Part shown: piece after piece, positions 8,837 through 19,259 of the stretch
Layout: every line of letters starts with the position of its first letter
Numbering within the stretch: the first letter of the stretch is position 1
NCBI RefSeq assembly: GCF_013327855.1
Contig: NZ_JABUMX010000007.1
Location: forward strand, 144,276 to 208,275
From: Phyllobacterium pellucidum
GTDB lineage: Bacteria > Pseudomonadota > Alphaproteobacteria > Rhizobiales > Rhizobiaceae
Reading direction: 5' to 3'
Length of the DNA stretch: 64,000 nucleotides
Made by a program: the position numbers and the translations under genes
Notes under the pieces: generated by a model
Seen by the model: the letters and a program-made list of their open reading frames with translations, nothing else
What the model was told of the DNA's origin: nothing
The model's database searches: none

Positions 8837-10371
8837 GACAGGGCCTCCGCAATCGTTGGTGGGCTGCCATGCGCCATGGCCGACATCACCGCATCCTCCG
8901 TCGCCTCACTGCGGTCGAATGTGGCGACGCTCAAGCCTTCCCGCAGGACGAAGACCCTGTCGGCGCCCTCGGTGACTTCTTCGAGTTCGGATGAGATCAT
9001 CAATACTGCGAGGCCTTCATCGGCGAGCGATTTGATCAATGACTGGATCTCGCCTTTGGCGCCGACATCGATGCCACGCGTCGGTTCGTCGAGGATGAGC
9101 AGGCGCGGGTTCATGGCGAGCCACCGTCCCAGAAGGACCTTCTGCTGGTTACCGCCGGAAAGTTCGCGCACTTTCTGGTCAGGTCCCGAACATTTTACGC
9201 CGAGTTGCTTGATGAAACGTTCGACGATTTCGCGCTGCGCCTTCTCGTCGATGATACCGGATTTGCTGAGTTTCGGCATCAAGGCCAGCATCATGTTTTC
9301 GGCCACGCTCATTTCAGGCACGATGCCTTCGCTCTTGCGGTCCTCGGTGCAAAATCCCATCCCTGCGGCAATGGCTTCTGCGGGGCCGCGTGGTGCGAAT
9401 TTTTGCCCGTCGAGTTGCATCGTACCGGCGCGTGGCCGGTCGATGCCGAAGACAAGCCGCGCCGTCTCGGTGCGCCCCGCACCGAGGAGACCAGCAAACC
9501 CCGCAATTTCGCCCTGCCGTACGTCGAAGGAAACATCCTGGACCGCCTGGTTGATTGCGAGATTTTCTGCCGACAACAGAACATCGCCGATCTTGCGTCG
9601 ATCCCGCTCGCTGAAGGCGGTCGCATGCCCTTCGGCGCGGTCTATCGTGCGTCCGAGCATGGAAGAGACAAGCCCGATCTTGTCGATCTCGATCATCCGC
9701 GCAGATTTGATGGTCCGTCCATCGCGCATGATCGTGACGCGATCGCAAACTTCGTAAAGTTCATCGAGCTTGTGGCTGACGAAAATGACCGAGACCCCCT
9801 CTTGTTTCAATTGGCGGATAACGTCGAAGAGCACGCTCACTTCGCGTTCGTCGAGCGACGAGGTTGGCTCGTCCATAATGACCAGCTTGGCAGAAAAACC
9901 GATGGCGCGGGCAATGGCGACCATCTGTTGGGTCGCCGTGTTGAATTCCATCAACGGGCGGCGCACGTCGATACGCACGTTGAATCGCTGCAGCAATGTT
10001 TCGGCTTCCTGGTGCATGCGCTTCCAGTCGAGAAAGCCGAAGCGACGTGCCTCCCGGCCAAGACAGATGTTTTCCGTGATGGAGCGATAGGGGACGAGGT
10101 TGATCTCCTGGTAGATCGTGCTGATGCCGCTCGCCTGGGCCTGATGTGGCGAAAAGACCTCGAACGGCCGGCCGTCAAACGTCACTTCGCCGGCATCGCG
10201 GCGATGATAACCGGTCAGCACCTTGATCAGGGTTGATTTCCCGGCACCGTTCTGGCCGATCAGGGCATGGACCTCACCGCGCCCCACTTCGAATGAAGCG
10301 CCGGACAGAGCCGAAATGCCGGCAAACCGCTTGTCGATCCCCGTCATCGATAGAAGTGTACCGGTGTTCAT
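8833..10371 (-). CDS. ytfR: Sugar ABC transporter ATP-binding protein, YtfR-like (two ABC domains)
   Basis: Tandem ATPase of 512 residues, the size of RbsA/MglA/YtfR. The first domain has Walker A GQNGAGKST, a degenerate signature region (TATQQMVAIARA) and Walker B LVIMDEPTSSLD. The second has a weak Walker A (GLLGAGRTE), signature LSGGNQQKVLLGRW and Walker B LLILDEPTRGID. This N/C asymmetry is normal for sugar-type tandem ATPases. I use the ATG at 10371 rather than the TTG six bases upstream. It energises the YtfT/YjfF-like permeases, and a stem-loop in the 99-base gap separates it from the binding-protein gene. Confidence 0.85.
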   Translation of the reverse strand: MNTGTLLSMTGIDKRFAGISALSGASFEVGRGEVHALIGQNGAGKSTLIKVLTGYHRRDAGEVTFDGRPFEVFSPHQAQASGISTIYQEINLVPYRSITENICLGREARRFGFLDWKRMHQEAETLLQRFNVRIDVRRPLMEFNTATQQMVAIARAIGFSAKLVIMDEPTSSLDEREVSVLFDVIRQLKQEGVSVIFVSHKLDELYEVCDRVTIMRDGRTIKSARMIEIDKIGLVSSMLGRTIDRAEGHATAFSERDRRKIGDVLLSAENLAINQAVQDVSFDVRQGEIAGFAGLLGAGRTETARLVFGIDRPRAGTMQLDGQKFAPRGPAEAIAAGMGFCTEDRKSEGIVPEMSVAENMMLALMPKLSKSGIIDEKAQREIVERFIKQLGVKCSGPDQKVRELSGGNQQKVLLGRWLAMNPRLLILDEPTRGIDVGAKGEIQSLIKSLADEGLAVLMISSELEEVTEGADRVFVLREGLSVATFDRSEATEDAVMSAMAHGSPPTIAEALS

Positions 10372-10434
10372 TACCAAGCCGTTTCTGCAGAACGTGGAAA
10401 AGCTTCGACGCCGAATAGAACACGTCGAAGGAGG

Positions 10435-10458
10435 GCCAGCGCCCTATTGAGCGCTGGC
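10435..10458 (-). terminator. Stem-loop between binding-protein and ATPase genes
   Basis: GCCAGCGC and GCGCTGGC form a perfect 8-base-pair stem with an 8-base loop. It lies just downstream of the ytfQ-like stop on the transcribed (minus) strand and lacks a U-tract. Such hairpins commonly protect or partly terminate the binding-protein message so that more SBP than transporter is made (inference from position). Confidence 0.55.
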
Positions 10459-10470
10459 ATGTTGATAAAA

Positions 10471-11451
10471 TCAATAGGCGGTGCTCAGCAGTTCCTTGGC
10501 GTTACTGGCGTCATAGAACTGGTCCGGATTGATGAGCTTGGCAGGTATCTTTTCGCCGTTTGCGTAGGCGACAGCCGTATCAAACGCTTTTGGACCAAAC
10601 CGCGGATTGCATTCGACGACTGCCGCGATCTTGCCATCGACAACGCCCTGCACGGCTTCCTTGCCGCCATCGATCGAAAGCACGAGAATATCCTTGCCCG
10701 GCACCTTGCCCGCAGCCTCGATAGCCGAAATGGCACCAATGGCCATTTCGTCATTGTGGGCATAGACGACATTGGCGTCGGGATGGGCCTGGAGCAGAGT
10801 TTCCGCAACCTGACGGCCCTTGTCGCGCGCGAAGTCGCCGGTCTGCGAGGCTACGATCTTGAAGTCCGAGTTCTTGGCGATGACGTCGTCAAAGCCTTTT
10901 TTGCGGTCGTTGGCGGGCGACGAACCGGTGGTGCCTTCAAGTTCGATGATCGTCGTCTTGCCATTTGCATTCTTGACGAGCCAATCGGCGACGCGCTGTC
11001 CTTCCTCGATGAAGTTGGAACCGATGAAGGTAACGTAATCCTCACCCGGCTTGGCAAGCGAGGCATCGACATTACGGTCGAGCAGAATGACCGGAATGCC
11101 GGCATTCTTGGCGGCCTTGATGGCCGGGATCAGCGGCTTTTCTTCGCGCGGGGCAAGGAAGATGAGGTCGACGCCCTGGGCGATCATAGAGTTGACGTCA
11201 GCGACCTGCTTTGCGGCGGAACTTGCGGCGTCGGTGTAGACGAGCTGCCAGCCGCGCTTTTTGGCTTCGTCCTGCATGCTGGCGGTCTGAGCGAGACGCC
11301 ACGGGTTGTTGCTCTCGGTCTGGGCAAAGCCAACCTTGTAGGTATCTTTCTTCTTCAGCGGCGGCGATTCCGCGAAGGCGTTGGCGGCAAACACGGCAGC
11401 AGCAAATCCTGCGGCCGAAGTTAAAAGCAGAGTGCGGCGAGTGATGGTCAT
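10471..11451 (-). CDS. ytfQ: Sugar ABC transporter periplasmic binding protein, YtfQ-like
   Basis: Periplasmic receptor of 326 residues, Peripla_BP_4 type. The signal peptide contains NRRTLLLTS-like arginines (TRRTLLLTSAAGF) and an ANAFA cleavage site. The mature part matches the style of E. coli YtfQ, the galactofuranose receptor: IELEGTTGSSPANDRKKGF, SQTGDFARDKGRQV and VYAHNDEMAIGAI are near-signature stretches. The ATG at 11451 follows GGGAGGGAA. It is the first gene of the ytfQRT-yjfF-galM run, with a LacI regulator divergent from it. Galactofuranose or a related furanose is the likely ligand; the exact sugar is inferred. Confidence 0.8.
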   Translation of the reverse strand: MTITRRTLLLTSAAGFAAAVFAANAFAESPPLKKKDTYKVGFAQTESNNPWRLAQTASMQDEAKKRGWQLVYTDAASSAAKQVADVNSMIAQGVDLIFLAPREEKPLIPAIKAAKNAGIPVILLDRNVDASLAKPGEDYVTFIGSNFIEEGQRVADWLVKNANGKTTIIELEGTTGSSPANDRKKGFDDVIAKNSDFKIVASQTGDFARDKGRQVAETLLQAHPDANVVYAHNDEMAIGAISAIEAAGKVPGKDILVLSIDGGKEAVQGVVDGKIAAVVECNPRFGPKAFDTAVAYANGEKIPAKLINPDQFYDASNAKELLSTAY

Positions 11452-11514
11452 AAAAATTCCCTCCCAGAAATCAGCGGGGTCGTCCCACTAAGCGATCATC
11501 GCTGCTTATAAAAA

Positions 11515-11542
11515 TTAGTCAATAATTATTTATATTGATTAG
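11515..11542. promoter_or_regulatory. AT-rich dyad, candidate LacI-family operator
   Basis: TTAGTCAATA and TATTGATTAG form an inverted repeat (8 of 10 positions) around an 8-base spacer, in the middle of the 167-base divergent region between the ytfQ-like gene and the LacI gene. The position suits a shared operator for autoregulation and transporter repression. It is not a textbook LacI site, so the assignment rests on symmetry and location. Confidence 0.4.
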
Positions 11543-11618
11543 TCGGATCAACTGCTCCTAATATCGCCAGAGGTTCGGGGCGAGTCGATGCGCCGGGCAG
11601 GAGGGGTGAACAACGCAA

Positions 11619-12749
11619 ATGAGCGAAACAGTGGAAAAAGACCCCACTGAGAAAACCAAAAGGGCTCGCGTGACCACCCGCCGCAAGCGGGTCAGCAAAC
11701 GCGTGACCATGACGGATATCGCCCGTGCGGCGGGATGTTCGCAGGCGACCGTCTCATTCGTGCTCAACAAGACTCCGGGTATCAAGCTCGCCGCTGAGAC
11801 GCGCGAGCGCGTCATCGAAGCTGCGCGCACCCTCGGGTATGCCGCGCCGAGCTTTGCTCACATGGAACCTGGCGAGGCCCATATCCCCCGCATTGAAGGC
11901 AAGATCGGGTTCGTGGTCGATCAGCTCGCCACAAGCCCCGAGGCCGTCGTCGCCATTGAGGGTGCGCGGCAGGCCTCATGGAATGCTGGCAATATCATCC
12001 TTGTTGCGCAGACGCTGAATGATCCGGAAATGGAGCCACGCACCATCCATGCCCTGCGCGAGCAAGGTATATCGGCGCTCATCTACATGGCGATCTTCAC
12101 CCGCGAGGTGGTGCTTCCCAAGGCGGTCTATGAACTCGACGTGCCGGTCATACTCTTGAACTGCTACTCGGCCGATCACGCCTTTCCCGCCGTTGTGCCC
12201 AGCGAAATTGCCGGCGGCCAGCATTCGACCCGCCACCTCATTCACCATGGCCACCGCCGCATTGGCACGATCACTGGCGAACCGTGGATGGAAGCGGCCA
12301 AGGATCGCCTGAAAGGTTACAGGCGCGCCCTTGCCACGGCCGACATTCCCTTCGACCGGCAACTCGTCATCGAAGGCGACTGGTCGGCAAGTGCGGGCTA
12401 TGCCGCGACGCGAAAACTGCTTGAGCTCGATGACAGGCCGACCGCCATTTTTTGCCAGAACGATCGCACCGCCATCGGCTGCTATGAAGCCCTGAAGGAA
12501 GCCGGCTTGCGCATTCCCGAGGATATTTCCGTTATCGGCTACGACGACGAGGAAATTTCGCGGCATCTGCATCCGCAGCTTTCCACCTCTGTTCTGCCGC
12601 ATCGCGCCATGGGCCGTTGGGCAATCGAGCAACTCGACAGCTATCTTCACAACCCGGCCAAGCGCTATCCGGTGACGAAGCTCGAATGTCCGCTCGTCGA
12701 GCGACTGTCGGTGACCGATTGTGCTGACCGGAAAGCCGCATATCGCTAG
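11619..12749 (+). CDS. LacI family transcriptional regulator
   Basis: A 376-residue regulator. After a basic leader of about 28 residues comes the LacI helix-turn-helix, [22 protein letters not shown], then the hinge region and a periplasmic-binding-protein-like effector domain with [19 protein letters not shown] near the C-terminus. The long Arg/Lys-rich N-terminal extension is unusual; a start further in would remove it, but I see no better initiation site (AGGAGG lies 13 bases before the ATG). It is divergent from the ytfQ-like operon and probably represses it until the sugar binds. Its TAG stop shares the CTAG at 12746-12749 with the opposing dctD stop. Confidence 0.85.
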   Translation: MSETVEKDPTEKTKRARVTTRRKRVSKRVTMTDIARAAGCSQATVSFVLNKTPGIKLAAETRERVIEAARTLGYAAPSFAHMEPGEAHIPRIEGKIGFVVDQLATSPEAVVAIEGARQASWNAGNIILVAQTLNDPEMEPRTIHALREQGISALIYMAIFTREVVLPKAVYELDVPVILLNCYSADHAFPAVVPSEIAGGQHSTRHLIHHGHRRIGTITGEPWMEAAKDRLKGYRRALATADIPFDRQLVIEGDWSASAGYAATRKLLELDDRPTAIFCQNDRTAIGCYEALKEAGLRIPEDISVIGYDDEEISRHLHPQLSTSVLPHRAMGRWAIEQLDSYLHNPAKRYPVTKLECPLVERLSVTDCADRKAAYR

Positions 12750-14104
12750 GCCTCGGATTTTCTCTTCACATAGTCGCTTCGATCGATGCCGTGCCGTTGC
12801 AGTTTATCGTAAAACGTCTTGCGGGGTATGCCGAGCGCTTCAATTGTCGTTCGCACATCACCATGATTTGCTGAAAGGGCATCTCTAATGAGTTTCGCCT
12901 CGTACTTTTCCATGGTCTCAGGCAAGCTTTTCGGGTTAGGCGCCTGACTGGGTTTGACATCGGAAACATCGTGGAGGCCAAGCGCCATCCGCTCAGCAAA
13001 ATGCGCAAGCTCGCGCACATTCCCCGGCCAGTCGTGCTCCATAAGCCGCGAGCGAATCGCAGTGGTAAATTCCGGCGGTTCCGATTTGAAACGAGCGGCC
13101 GCGCGGTTGAGAAAGTGCGTGAAGAGAAGCGGGATATCGTCCTTTCGCTCGCGCAAAGGCGGAATAGAGACAGTGACGACGTTCAAACGATAGAACAGAT
13201 CCTCACGAAAATTGGCTCGCTGCTCGGGACTGCCAAGATCGACCTTTGCGGCAGCGACCACCCTCAGATCAACGGAGCGGTGCTCGTTGGTTCCGAGCGG
13301 CGCAACCTCGCGCGTCTCCAGAACCCGCAGCAATTTAACCTGCGTCGCAAGCGGCATGCTTTCGATCTCGTCGAGGAATAGCGTGCCGCCGCTCGCATGT
13401 TCGATACGCCCGACGCGTTTCTTCTGGGCCCCCGTAAACGCTCCCGCCTCATGGCCAAACAATTCACTTTCAATGACCGTATCGGGTAGGGCCCCGCAAT
13501 TGAGCGCGACGAAATTTCCTTGCTTGCGGCGGCTCCATTCGTGCAACAGGCCGGCGGCCACATCCTTGCCGGTACCGGTTTCGCCGGCGATCAGTACATC
13601 GACATCGGCGTTGGCGACATGGCGTAACGTCTTGCGCAAATTCTGCATGACCGGGGTCTGGCCGAGCAGAGGCATCGCCTCGTCGGACGATTCGAGTGCC
13701 AGGCGCAATTGGCGGTTCTCGATCACCAGCCGCCGTTTCTCCAACGCACGCCCTATGCTCTGCACCAGGCGCTCGGCGGCAAAAGGTTTCGCGATGAAGT
13801 CATAGGCTCCTTGGTGCATGGCCTCGACCGCCATTTCGATATCTCCATGCCCGGTGATGAGGATAACCGGCAGATCCGGATCGACTGCGCCCAACCGGCG
13901 GAACAGTTCGAAGCCGTCCATATGCGGCATGCGCACATCCGTGACGACGATACCCGGGAAATCCGGCGTCAGAAACCGCAGCGCGCTCATCGCATCGGCA
14001 AAGGGAGCGACATTGAAACCGGCAAGTTCCAGCGTCTGGCGATTGGCGTTGCGCAACTCGTCATCATCATCGACAAAAGCAACCGTTGGCTGGATATCCG
14101 TCAT
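12746..14104 (-). CDS. dctD: C4-dicarboxylate transport response regulator DctD (sigma-54 activator)
   Basis: NtrC-family activator of 452 residues. The receiver domain comes first, with phospho-acceptor D56 in VVTDVRMP. The AAA+ domain follows, with Walker A GETGTGKD, the sigma-54 contact loop GAFTGA and Walker [12 protein letters not shown], and a Fis-type DNA-binding helix-turn-helix (about 410-445, [20 protein letters not shown]) closes the protein. Its ATG overlaps the dctB stop (ATGA). It should bind the palindromes upstream of dctA and drive the -24/-12 promoter there when phosphorylated by DctB in response to succinate, malate or fumarate. Orientation and neighbours match the rhizobial dct locus. 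Confidence 0.93.
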   Translation of the reverse strand: MTDIQPTVAFVDDDDELRNANRQTLELAGFNVAPFADAMSALRFLTPDFPGIVVTDVRMPHMDGFELFRRLGAVDPDLPVILITGHGDIEMAVEAMHQGAYDFIAKPFAAERLVQSIGRALEKRRLVIENRQLRLALESSDEAMPLLGQTPVMQNLRKTLRHVANADVDVLIAGETGTGKDVAAGLLHEWSRRKQGNFVALNCGALPDTVIESELFGHEAGAFTGAQKKRVGRIEHASGGTLFLDEIESMPLATQVKLLRVLETREVAPLGTNEHRSVDLRVVAAAKVDLGSPEQRANFREDLFYRLNVVTVSIPPLRERKDDIPLLFTHFLNRAAARFKSEPPEFTTAIRSRLMEHDWPGNVRELAHFAERMALGLHDVSDVKPSQAPNPKSLPETMEKYEAKLIRDALSANHGDVRTTIEALGIPRKTFYDKLQRHGIDRSDYVKRKSEA

Positions 14105-15951
14105 GCGACCCTCGGCAAATGCACAGTGAACGTCGTCCCGCCCGAACTCGATACGACTTCGATACGGCCTCCATATTCGGCGACGATGTCATGACAGATG
14201 ACCAGCCCCAGGCCGAGGCCACGCTCCTTCGACGTGTTGAACGGCGTGAACATCGCCTGCATGATGACGTCCGGAATACCGGGGCCATTGTCAGAAACAA
14301 TGAGCGCAACTTCGTCTTCGTTCACCGCATAGCGCAGATTGATACGGCTTTTTGGCCCACCTTCCGTCGCCTCGAGGGCGTTCTGCATGAGGTTGATAAG
14401 TACCTGTTCGAGCCGGATGCGATTGCCGTTCACCTTGATTTCGGGAGGCGGGATGTCGGTCGTGATGTGTCCTACCGTCTGGCGAAACCGGCTACCGAGC
14501 AGAAGCATGGCACCATCGATGATGTCGCAGACGGCGATTCGGCCGGTGTCGCCCGTGCCCTTGCGTGAAAATGTACGCAGTTCATCCGTGATGCTGCCTA
14601 TCCGTTCGGTGAGCCCGGCAATCGATGCGAGATTTGCCTTGGCGGAATCGTACTGCGTGCGGTCAAGAAAGATCTGGGCGTTGTCGGCATAGGCGCGGAT
14701 CGCGGCGACAGGCTGGTTGATCTCATGAGCGACGCCGGCTGTGACCTGCCCGAGGATGGCGAGGCGGTTTGCCTGTACAAGTTCCTGCTGAACCGTTTGG
14801 AGCTTTGCTTCCGTCTTCTGCCGCTCTTCCGATTCCATGACGAGTTCCGCGTGGGCGGCGCTGAGATCGGCCGTGCGTGCGGCCACCCGGCGCTCAAGCT
14901 CGATCCGGGCCGCGTCCTGTTCGCGGGCCCGGCGCAGTGCAAGGCCCCGTCGTCGCATGACAAATGCCGCCAGTCCGGCCAACGGGGCGAGCACGAGCAG
15001 TGCGAGAGAAAGCGCCGTGCGGGTTGCTTCTGCCACGGCGGCTGTCGATGGCGTTAACAGCTGCAACGTCCAGTTGGTGGTTGGAACCGCAGCTTCGACA
15101 CGCACGAACTCCGCGCTCTTGGTCGCGCCGGGCAGGCGCGCCGCCACGATATCAGGCTGGCTTTGCGGCAAAGCAGGAATGACATTAAGGGGCTCCAGCG
15201 GCGCATCGCCAAACTGGAGACTTTCGCGCAGCGGCCGCTTCTGGTCGGCGGGAACCGCCTCGCGAGTCATGAAGCGCCATTCAGGGAAACTGGTGATCAG
15301 GACGATGCCGCGTTGGTCGGTGACAAAGGTCGGGTCGCTGTTTTTGCGCCAATCGGTTTCCAGTTCATCGAACTCGACCTTCACGACAATCACCCCGAGG
15401 AGACCGGAAGGACCATCGATCCGCTTGGAAATATAAAGGCCTGGGCGCTTGCTTATGGTTCCAAGTGCGTAGTGCTCGGCGCTGCCGTTTTCCACCGCCC
15501 GCGTATAATAGGGACGGAAGCTGTAATCGATGCCGACGAAACTGGTGGGTTCGCGCCAATTGCTCGCGGCAACCGCAAGGCCATTGGCATTGAGAAGGTA
15601 AATGACGGCCGCCCGGGTTCCGGGAACGAGGCTTTCGAGCCTGCCGCTAATCAGCTTGAACATGCTCTCACTGCCCGACGACAGGGCGCTGAGAACGTCA
15701 CGGTCTTGCGAAAGCACCAGCGGCAGGGACCGCTGCTTTTCAAGCACGGTCCGCAAGAGGACGGCGTTAAGTTCGGCGCTGCTTTGTGCGCGAGCCCGCA
15801 GCGAGTCATAGGCACGCTCGCGACCATAGCGCGCCGCGCCAAAAAGGCACACGCCGATCAGGATCGCCGCAACGACGGCGAAAACATATTTCGCCACAGG
15901 CTTTGACTTGCCATAGGCGTCGACAGGGCCGATTTCGGAAGCGTGCTCCAT
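14101..15951 (-). CDS. dctB: C4-dicarboxylate sensor histidine kinase DctB
   Basis: Membrane sensor kinase, 616 residues from the ATG at 15951. Two membrane helices (about 19-40 and 290-310) enclose a periplasmic double-PAS-like sensing domain with [10 protein letters not shown] and GLYISKRI, as in rhizobial DctB. A coiled-coil ([26 protein letters not shown], in part) leads to the H-box [22 protein letters not shown] (quoted span is the conserved core) and the HATPase domain with NLMQNALEA and DNGPGIP. A longer frame to 16017 would overlap the DctD-binding palindromes, so I reject it. It phosphorylates DctD and is coupled to it by a 4-base overlap. Confidence 0.92.
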   Translation of the reverse strand: MEHASEIGPVDAYGKSKPVAKYVFAVVAAILIGVCLFGAARYGRERAYDSLRARAQSSAELNAVLLRTVLEKQRSLPLVLSQDRDVLSALSSGSESMFKLISGRLESLVPGTRAAVIYLLNANGLAVAASNWREPTSFVGIDYSFRPYYTRAVENGSAEHYALGTISKRPGLYISKRIDGPSGLLGVIVVKVEFDELETDWRKNSDPTFVTDQRGIVLITSFPEWRFMTREAVPADQKRPLRESLQFGDAPLEPLNVIPALPQSQPDIVAARLPGATKSAEFVRVEAAVPTTNWTLQLLTPSTAAVAEATRTALSLALLVLAPLAGLAAFVMRRRGLALRRAREQDAARIELERRVAARTADLSAAHAELVMESEERQKTEAKLQTVQQELVQANRLAILGQVTAGVAHEINQPVAAIRAYADNAQIFLDRTQYDSAKANLASIAGLTERIGSITDELRTFSRKGTGDTGRIAVCDIIDGAMLLLGSRFRQTVGHITTDIPPPEIKVNGNRIRLEQVLINLMQNALEATEGGPKSRINLRYAVNEDEVALIVSDNGPGIPDVIMQAMFTPFNTSKERGLGLGLVICHDIVAEYGGRIEVVSSSGGTTFTVHLPRVA

Positions 15952-15960
15952 TTTTCCATC

Positions 15961-15978
15961 TGTGCATAAATCCGCACA
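15961..15978. promoter_or_regulatory. DctD upstream activator site, imperfect copy
   Basis: TGTGCATA and TCCGCACA form an 18-base dyad with 6 of 8 symmetric positions. Its centre is 32 bases (about three helical turns) from the perfect palindrome at 15993-16010. Tandem DctD sites of this kind precede rhizobial dctA promoters. The site begins nine bases upstream of the dctB ATG. Confidence 0.6.
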
Positions 15979-15992
15979 AATAACAATAATGT

Positions 15993-16010
15993 CGTGCGAA
16001 ACTTCGCACG
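15993..16010. promoter_or_regulatory. DctD upstream activator site, perfect palindrome
   Basis: CGTGCGAA-AC-TTCGCACG is a perfect palindrome with 8-base arms. Its centre is about 85 bases upstream of the -24 element at 16083, a usual distance for an NtrC-type enhancer acting by looping. Together with the weaker copy to its left it forms the expected high-affinity/low-affinity DctD pair. Confidence 0.7.
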
Positions 16011-16082
16011 GACCCACGACAACCCATTTTTAGGTGCAAATAATATCTTTTGTTTTCAATGCTTTATTAATTTCCACGAAAC

Positions 16083-16098
16083 TGGCACGACGCTTGCA
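16083..16098 (+). promoter_or_regulatory. Sigma-54 (-24/-12) promoter of dctA
   Basis: TGGCACGACGCTTGCA matches the RpoN consensus TGGCACG-N4-TTGCW at every defined position, with the GG and GC dinucleotides ten bases apart. It points to dctA, whose ATG is 99 bases downstream, and lies beyond the DctD enhancer palindromes. This is the strongest promoter call in the window. Confidence 0.92.
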
Positions 16099-16196
16099 AA
16101 ACCAAATCTCAAGGCATGGACCATTCCAGCCCTAAACGAGCCTCGGGAGGCTGACAGGCTTTTCTGCCAGACGCGGCTCATACCATGGAGGAAGTC

Positions 16197-17525
16197 ATGA
16201 GTCCTGTGACAATCAACACAGCGCCGCAGCCATCGCGCGGCAAGACACCAATTTACGCCCATCTCTATTTCCAGGTCATCGTTGCGATCACCATCGGCAT
16301 TCTGCTCGGCCATTTCTATCCGGAAATCGGCACGAGCATGAAGCCGCTCGGCGATGCTTTCATCAAGCTCGTCAAGATGATCATCGCCCCTGTCATTTTC
16401 CTGACGGTCTCCACCGGCATCGCCGGGATGAGCGATCTGAAGAAAGTCGGCCGCGTCGCCGGCAAGGCAATGATCTATTTCCTTACGTTCTCGACACTTG
16501 CGCTCATCGTCGGCCTTATCGTTGCCAATCTCGTTCAGCCGGGCGCGGGCATGAATATCGATCCGGCGTCGCTCGATGCAAAGGCAGTGGCAACATATAC
16601 GCAGCAGGCGCATGAACAGAGCGTCGTCGGGTTCCTCACCAATATTATCCCGACAACGATCGTCGGTGCGTTTGCCTCCGGTGACATCCTGCAGGTCTTG
16701 TTCTTCTCGGTTCTTTTCGGCGTGTCGCTGGCAATGGTTGGCGAAAGGGCAGAGCCGGTCACCAACTTCCTGCAGGCCCTTGCAGCCCCGATCTTCAAGC
16801 TGGTTGCGATCCTGATGAAGGCCGCCCCCATCGGCGCTTTCGGCGCGATGGCCTTTACAATCGGCAAATACGGCATCGGCTCGGTCGCCAATCTGATCAT
16901 GCTGATCGGAACCTTCTATCTGACCTCGCTGCTCTTCGTGTTCTTCGTCCTTGGCGCCGTCGCCTGGTATAACGGCTTCTCCATTCTCGCGCTTATCCGC
17001 TATATCAAGGAAGAACTGCTTCTGGTCCTCGGTACGAGTTCGTCGGAAGCGGCATTGCCGACACTTATGGCCAAGATGGAAAAGGCCGGCTGCAAGAAAT
17101 CCGTCGTTGGCCTGGTCATTCCCACCGGCTATTCCTTCAATCTTGACGGCACCAACATCTACATGACCCTGGCGGCCCTGTTCATCGCCCAGGCGACCAA
17201 CACACCGCTGACGCTTACCGACCAGGTGCTTCTGCTGCTCGTTGCCATGTTGAGTTCGAAAGGCGCTGCCGGCATTACCGGGGCGGGCTTCATCACCCTT
17301 GCTGCCACCCTATCGGTCGTTCCCGCGGTCCCCGTTGCCGGTATGGCACTCATCCTCGGCATAGATCGCTTCATGTCCGAATGCCGTGCCCTCACCAATC
17401 TCGTCGGCAATGCAGTTGCCACGATCGTAGTTGCCCGGTGGGAAGGCGAGTTCGACAAGAACCAGTTTGATCTCGCCCTCAACTGCGGCTTCAGCGAAGA
17501 CGAGGCACTCGTCCCCGCGGAGTAA
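16197..17525 (+). CDS. dctA: C4-dicarboxylate:cation symporter DctA
   Basis: Inner-membrane carrier of 442 residues that imports succinate, fumarate and malate with protons or sodium; in rhizobia it fuels symbiotic nitrogen fixation. It belongs to the DAACS family. Visible are [22 protein letters not shown] in the first half, the serine-rich hairpin [13 protein letters not shown], and the [18 protein letters not shown] motif that forms the substrate site. GGAGGAA precedes the ATG at 16197; the ATG twelve bases upstream is part of that ribosome site. Expression should depend on sigma-54 and DctD through the sites at 15961-16098. A shared hairpin terminator follows at 17546. Confidence 0.95.
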   Translation: MSPVTINTAPQPSRGKTPIYAHLYFQVIVAITIGILLGHFYPEIGTSMKPLGDAFIKLVKMIIAPVIFLTVSTGIAGMSDLKKVGRVAGKAMIYFLTFSTLALIVGLIVANLVQPGAGMNIDPASLDAKAVATYTQQAHEQSVVGFLTNIIPTTIVGAFASGDILQVLFFSVLFGVSLAMVGERAEPVTNFLQALAAPIFKLVAILMKAAPIGAFGAMAFTIGKYGIGSVANLIMLIGTFYLTSLLFVFFVLGAVAWYNGFSILALIRYIKEELLLVLGTSSSEAALPTLMAKMEKAGCKKSVVGLVIPTGYSFNLDGTNIYMTLAALFIAQATNTPLTLTDQVLLLLVAMLSSKGAAGITGAGFITLAATLSVVPAVPVAGMALILGIDRFMSECRALTNLVGNAVATIVVARWEGEFDKNQFDLALNCGFSEDEALVPAE

Positions 17526-17545
17526 TACTACCAGCGTCTCGAAGC

Positions 17546-17571
17546 GAAGGCGGGCTCAAGGGCCCGCCTTC
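17546..17571. terminator. Bidirectional stem-loop terminator between dctA and rhaK
   Basis: A perfect 10-base-pair GC-rich stem (GAAGGCGGGC / GCCCGCCTTC) with a 6-base loop lies directly between the convergent ends of dctA and rhaK. A short T-rich stretch follows on the dctA side. Position and symmetry suit termination in both directions. Confidence 0.75.
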
Positions 17572-18939
17572 TCATTTGTCGGACAGTCGCTCGCGCCATT
17601 CCGCGGCATAGGCCAGGAATTCTTCGTCAAGGGGCTCAACCATAACGCTTGACTGTTGAAGATCGCATGTGGCGCCGGCGAGCAACGCGGCTCCGAGGCT
17701 TGTACCAGTCGAGCCTGGCAGCGCAATGATCTCGCGGCTGGTAAGCGAGCGCAGCGCCGAGAGGTAAACGCCGTTGCGCGAAAACGGGCCCTCCACGACA
17801 GTCGGCCCCGAAGCGCCGATCAGTCCAAGGCAGGTATGCGTCATCAAGGCGGCATAGAGCGAAGCTGCGGAATTTCGCTCCAAGCTATCGGAAGGTTCCC
17901 CGTTCGGCCAAACGGCTTTGCGCTGCGGGAAGGGGCCGGACCCATTGACGACGCCCGGCAAAATCATCAGCCGTCTGTCCACAACATCGCGCAGCGTACC
18001 GGCATCGGGTTCGCGCTTGTCGCCTGCGGTGAGAATGTCGAATTCGCGCCCGCCCATGAACCGAGCGGAAGGCACGGCATGGCCGTTGGCATCGACATTG
18101 GCGAGCGTGTCCCGGTCAGGATCAAGGCGGTCGAGCTGCCCGCCGACAGCAAACGAAACGACCCAGGTTCCGGTCGATACGACCGCGAAGGGCGATTTTC
18201 GGGTCATAAGGTGGGGAAGCAGCGAAGCGTTGGAATCATGAATGCCGCAATAGACCGGGATAGCCCTGTCGCCGCCGATCTTACCTGCGACAGCGGGCGC
18301 CAAATTGCCGATCCGCTCAAAGGCCGAGCGAATGGGCGCCATCAGATCACGAATACCCAAGGTATCGACGAGGCTCGAATAGGCATTTGCCTGCGGATTC
18401 CACAGATCCGTGTGACAGCCGAGCGAGGTAACCTCGTTGGCGGCAATTCCCGTCAACCGCCACACCCAATATTGAGCATAGGTGAGGATCGTGCGCACCT
18501 TGGCGAAGGCTTCAGGAAACTCGGTCTTCTGAAAATGTACCTGCGCACCGACATTCAATCCTCCGGAGAGAAGCGGGGAACTGGTCTTCGCAAAGGGCGG
18601 GCGCAGCTTCCTGTAAGCGGAGCGCACGCTTTCCGGGTATTCATATTCGTAATCGATCACCGGCATGGCCAGCGCATCATCGCCGAGCAGCGCCGCCGCC
18701 GCCCCGTGTGTTGTAACGGAAATCGCATCGACACTCGGCGCCTTAACGAAACTTGCCAGTGCGCCCACAACAAAATCCCAGAGCATATCTACATCGTAAT
18801 GCGGATATGGGCCCTCGCGGATGACGGTGTTGGCGACGCTGCGCGCCGCAATCTCGGCTCCGGTCGCGGCATCGACGACCACCACTTTGGCATTGGTCTT
18901 GCCGATATCGAGGACGGCTATGTTGTGGCGCGACGTCAT
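17572..18939 (-). CDS. rhaK: L-rhamnulose kinase (FGGY family)
   Basis: Sugar kinase of 455 residues. [14 protein letters not shown] is the phosphate-1 loop of the actin-like ATPase fold, and [14 protein letters not shown] holds the catalytic aspartate. [11 protein letters not shown] is the phosphate-2 region and [14 protein letters not shown] the adenosine motif. It phosphorylates L-rhamnulose. It is the last gene of the rhaRSTPQUK run and its ATG overlaps the rhaM/rhaU stop by four bases. In Rhizobium leguminosarum the orthologous kinase is also needed for rhamnose uptake by the adjacent ABC importer, which is worth assuming here as a hypothesis. Confidence 0.9.
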   Translation of the reverse strand: MTSRHNIAVLDIGKTNAKVVVVDAATGAEIAARSVANTVIREGPYPHYDVDMLWDFVVGALASFVKAPSVDAISVTTHGAAAALLGDDALAMPVIDYEYEYPESVRSAYRKLRPPFAKTSSPLLSGGLNVGAQVHFQKTEFPEAFAKVRTILTYAQYWVWRLTGIAANEVTSLGCHTDLWNPQANAYSSLVDTLGIRDLMAPIRSAFERIGNLAPAVAGKIGGDRAIPVYCGIHDSNASLLPHLMTRKSPFAVVSTGTWVVSFAVGGQLDRLDPDRDTLANVDANGHAVPSARFMGGREFDILTAGDKREPDAGTLRDVVDRRLMILPGVVNGSGPFPQRKAVWPNGEPSDSLERNSAASLYAALMTHTCLGLIGASGPTVVEGPFSRNGVYLSALRSLTSREIIALPGSTGTSLGAALLAGATCDLQQSSVMVEPLDEEFLAYAAEWRERLSDK

Positions 18940-19259
18940 GGCATATGGAAAAGGCAGACAAGTTCGCTCTGCACCGGCGAGTTGTCCTCATTGGTCGCCA
19001 TGATGTCCGCCATATGCGCCCACCACTTCTTCATGACCGGATGATCGGGCAAACCTTGCATTCCGTGATCGCTCGGACGCGTAAAGACACCAAAGAGCGT
19101 GTTGGATTCGCGGTCAAGGTGAATCGAATAGTCGCTGACGCCCGCATCATGGAGAAGACTGGCGAGTTCCGGCCAGATCGCATCGTGGCGGCGTCGATAC
19201 TCGGCTTCCATGCCAGGATTGAGGTGCATCTTGAAAGCGTATTTTTCAAGCTCGCTCAT
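18936..19259 (-). CDS. rhaM: L-rhamnose mutarotase
   Basis: A 107-residue cytoplasmic protein, the usual length, called RhaU in Rhizobium. It converts alpha- to beta-L-rhamnose, the form used by the isomerase. [27 protein letters not shown] gives the active-site residues in pieces (conserved KMHL, YRRRHD and WPEL), with SIHLD, LFGVF and [10 protein letters not shown] further on. Both ends overlap neighbours by four bases (permease stop upstream, rhaK start downstream), so it is translated as part of the transporter-kinase operon. Confidence 0.92.
   Translation of the reverse strand: MSELEKYAFKMHLNPGMEAEYRRRHDAIWPELASLLHDAGVSDYSIHLDRESNTLFGVFTRPSDHGMQGLPDHPVMKKWWAHMADIMATNEDNSPVQSELVCLFHMP

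Noticed and set aside
15952..16017. N-terminal extension of DctB by 22 residues
   Set aside because: It would place the coding start inside the DctD palindromes, and the ATG at 15951 gives a normal DctB N-terminus before the first membrane helix.
17656..19044. A 462-codon plus-strand frame opposite rhaK and rhaM
   Set aside because: The minus-strand genes overlap neatly by four bases and carry kinase and mutarotase motifs; the plus frame does not.
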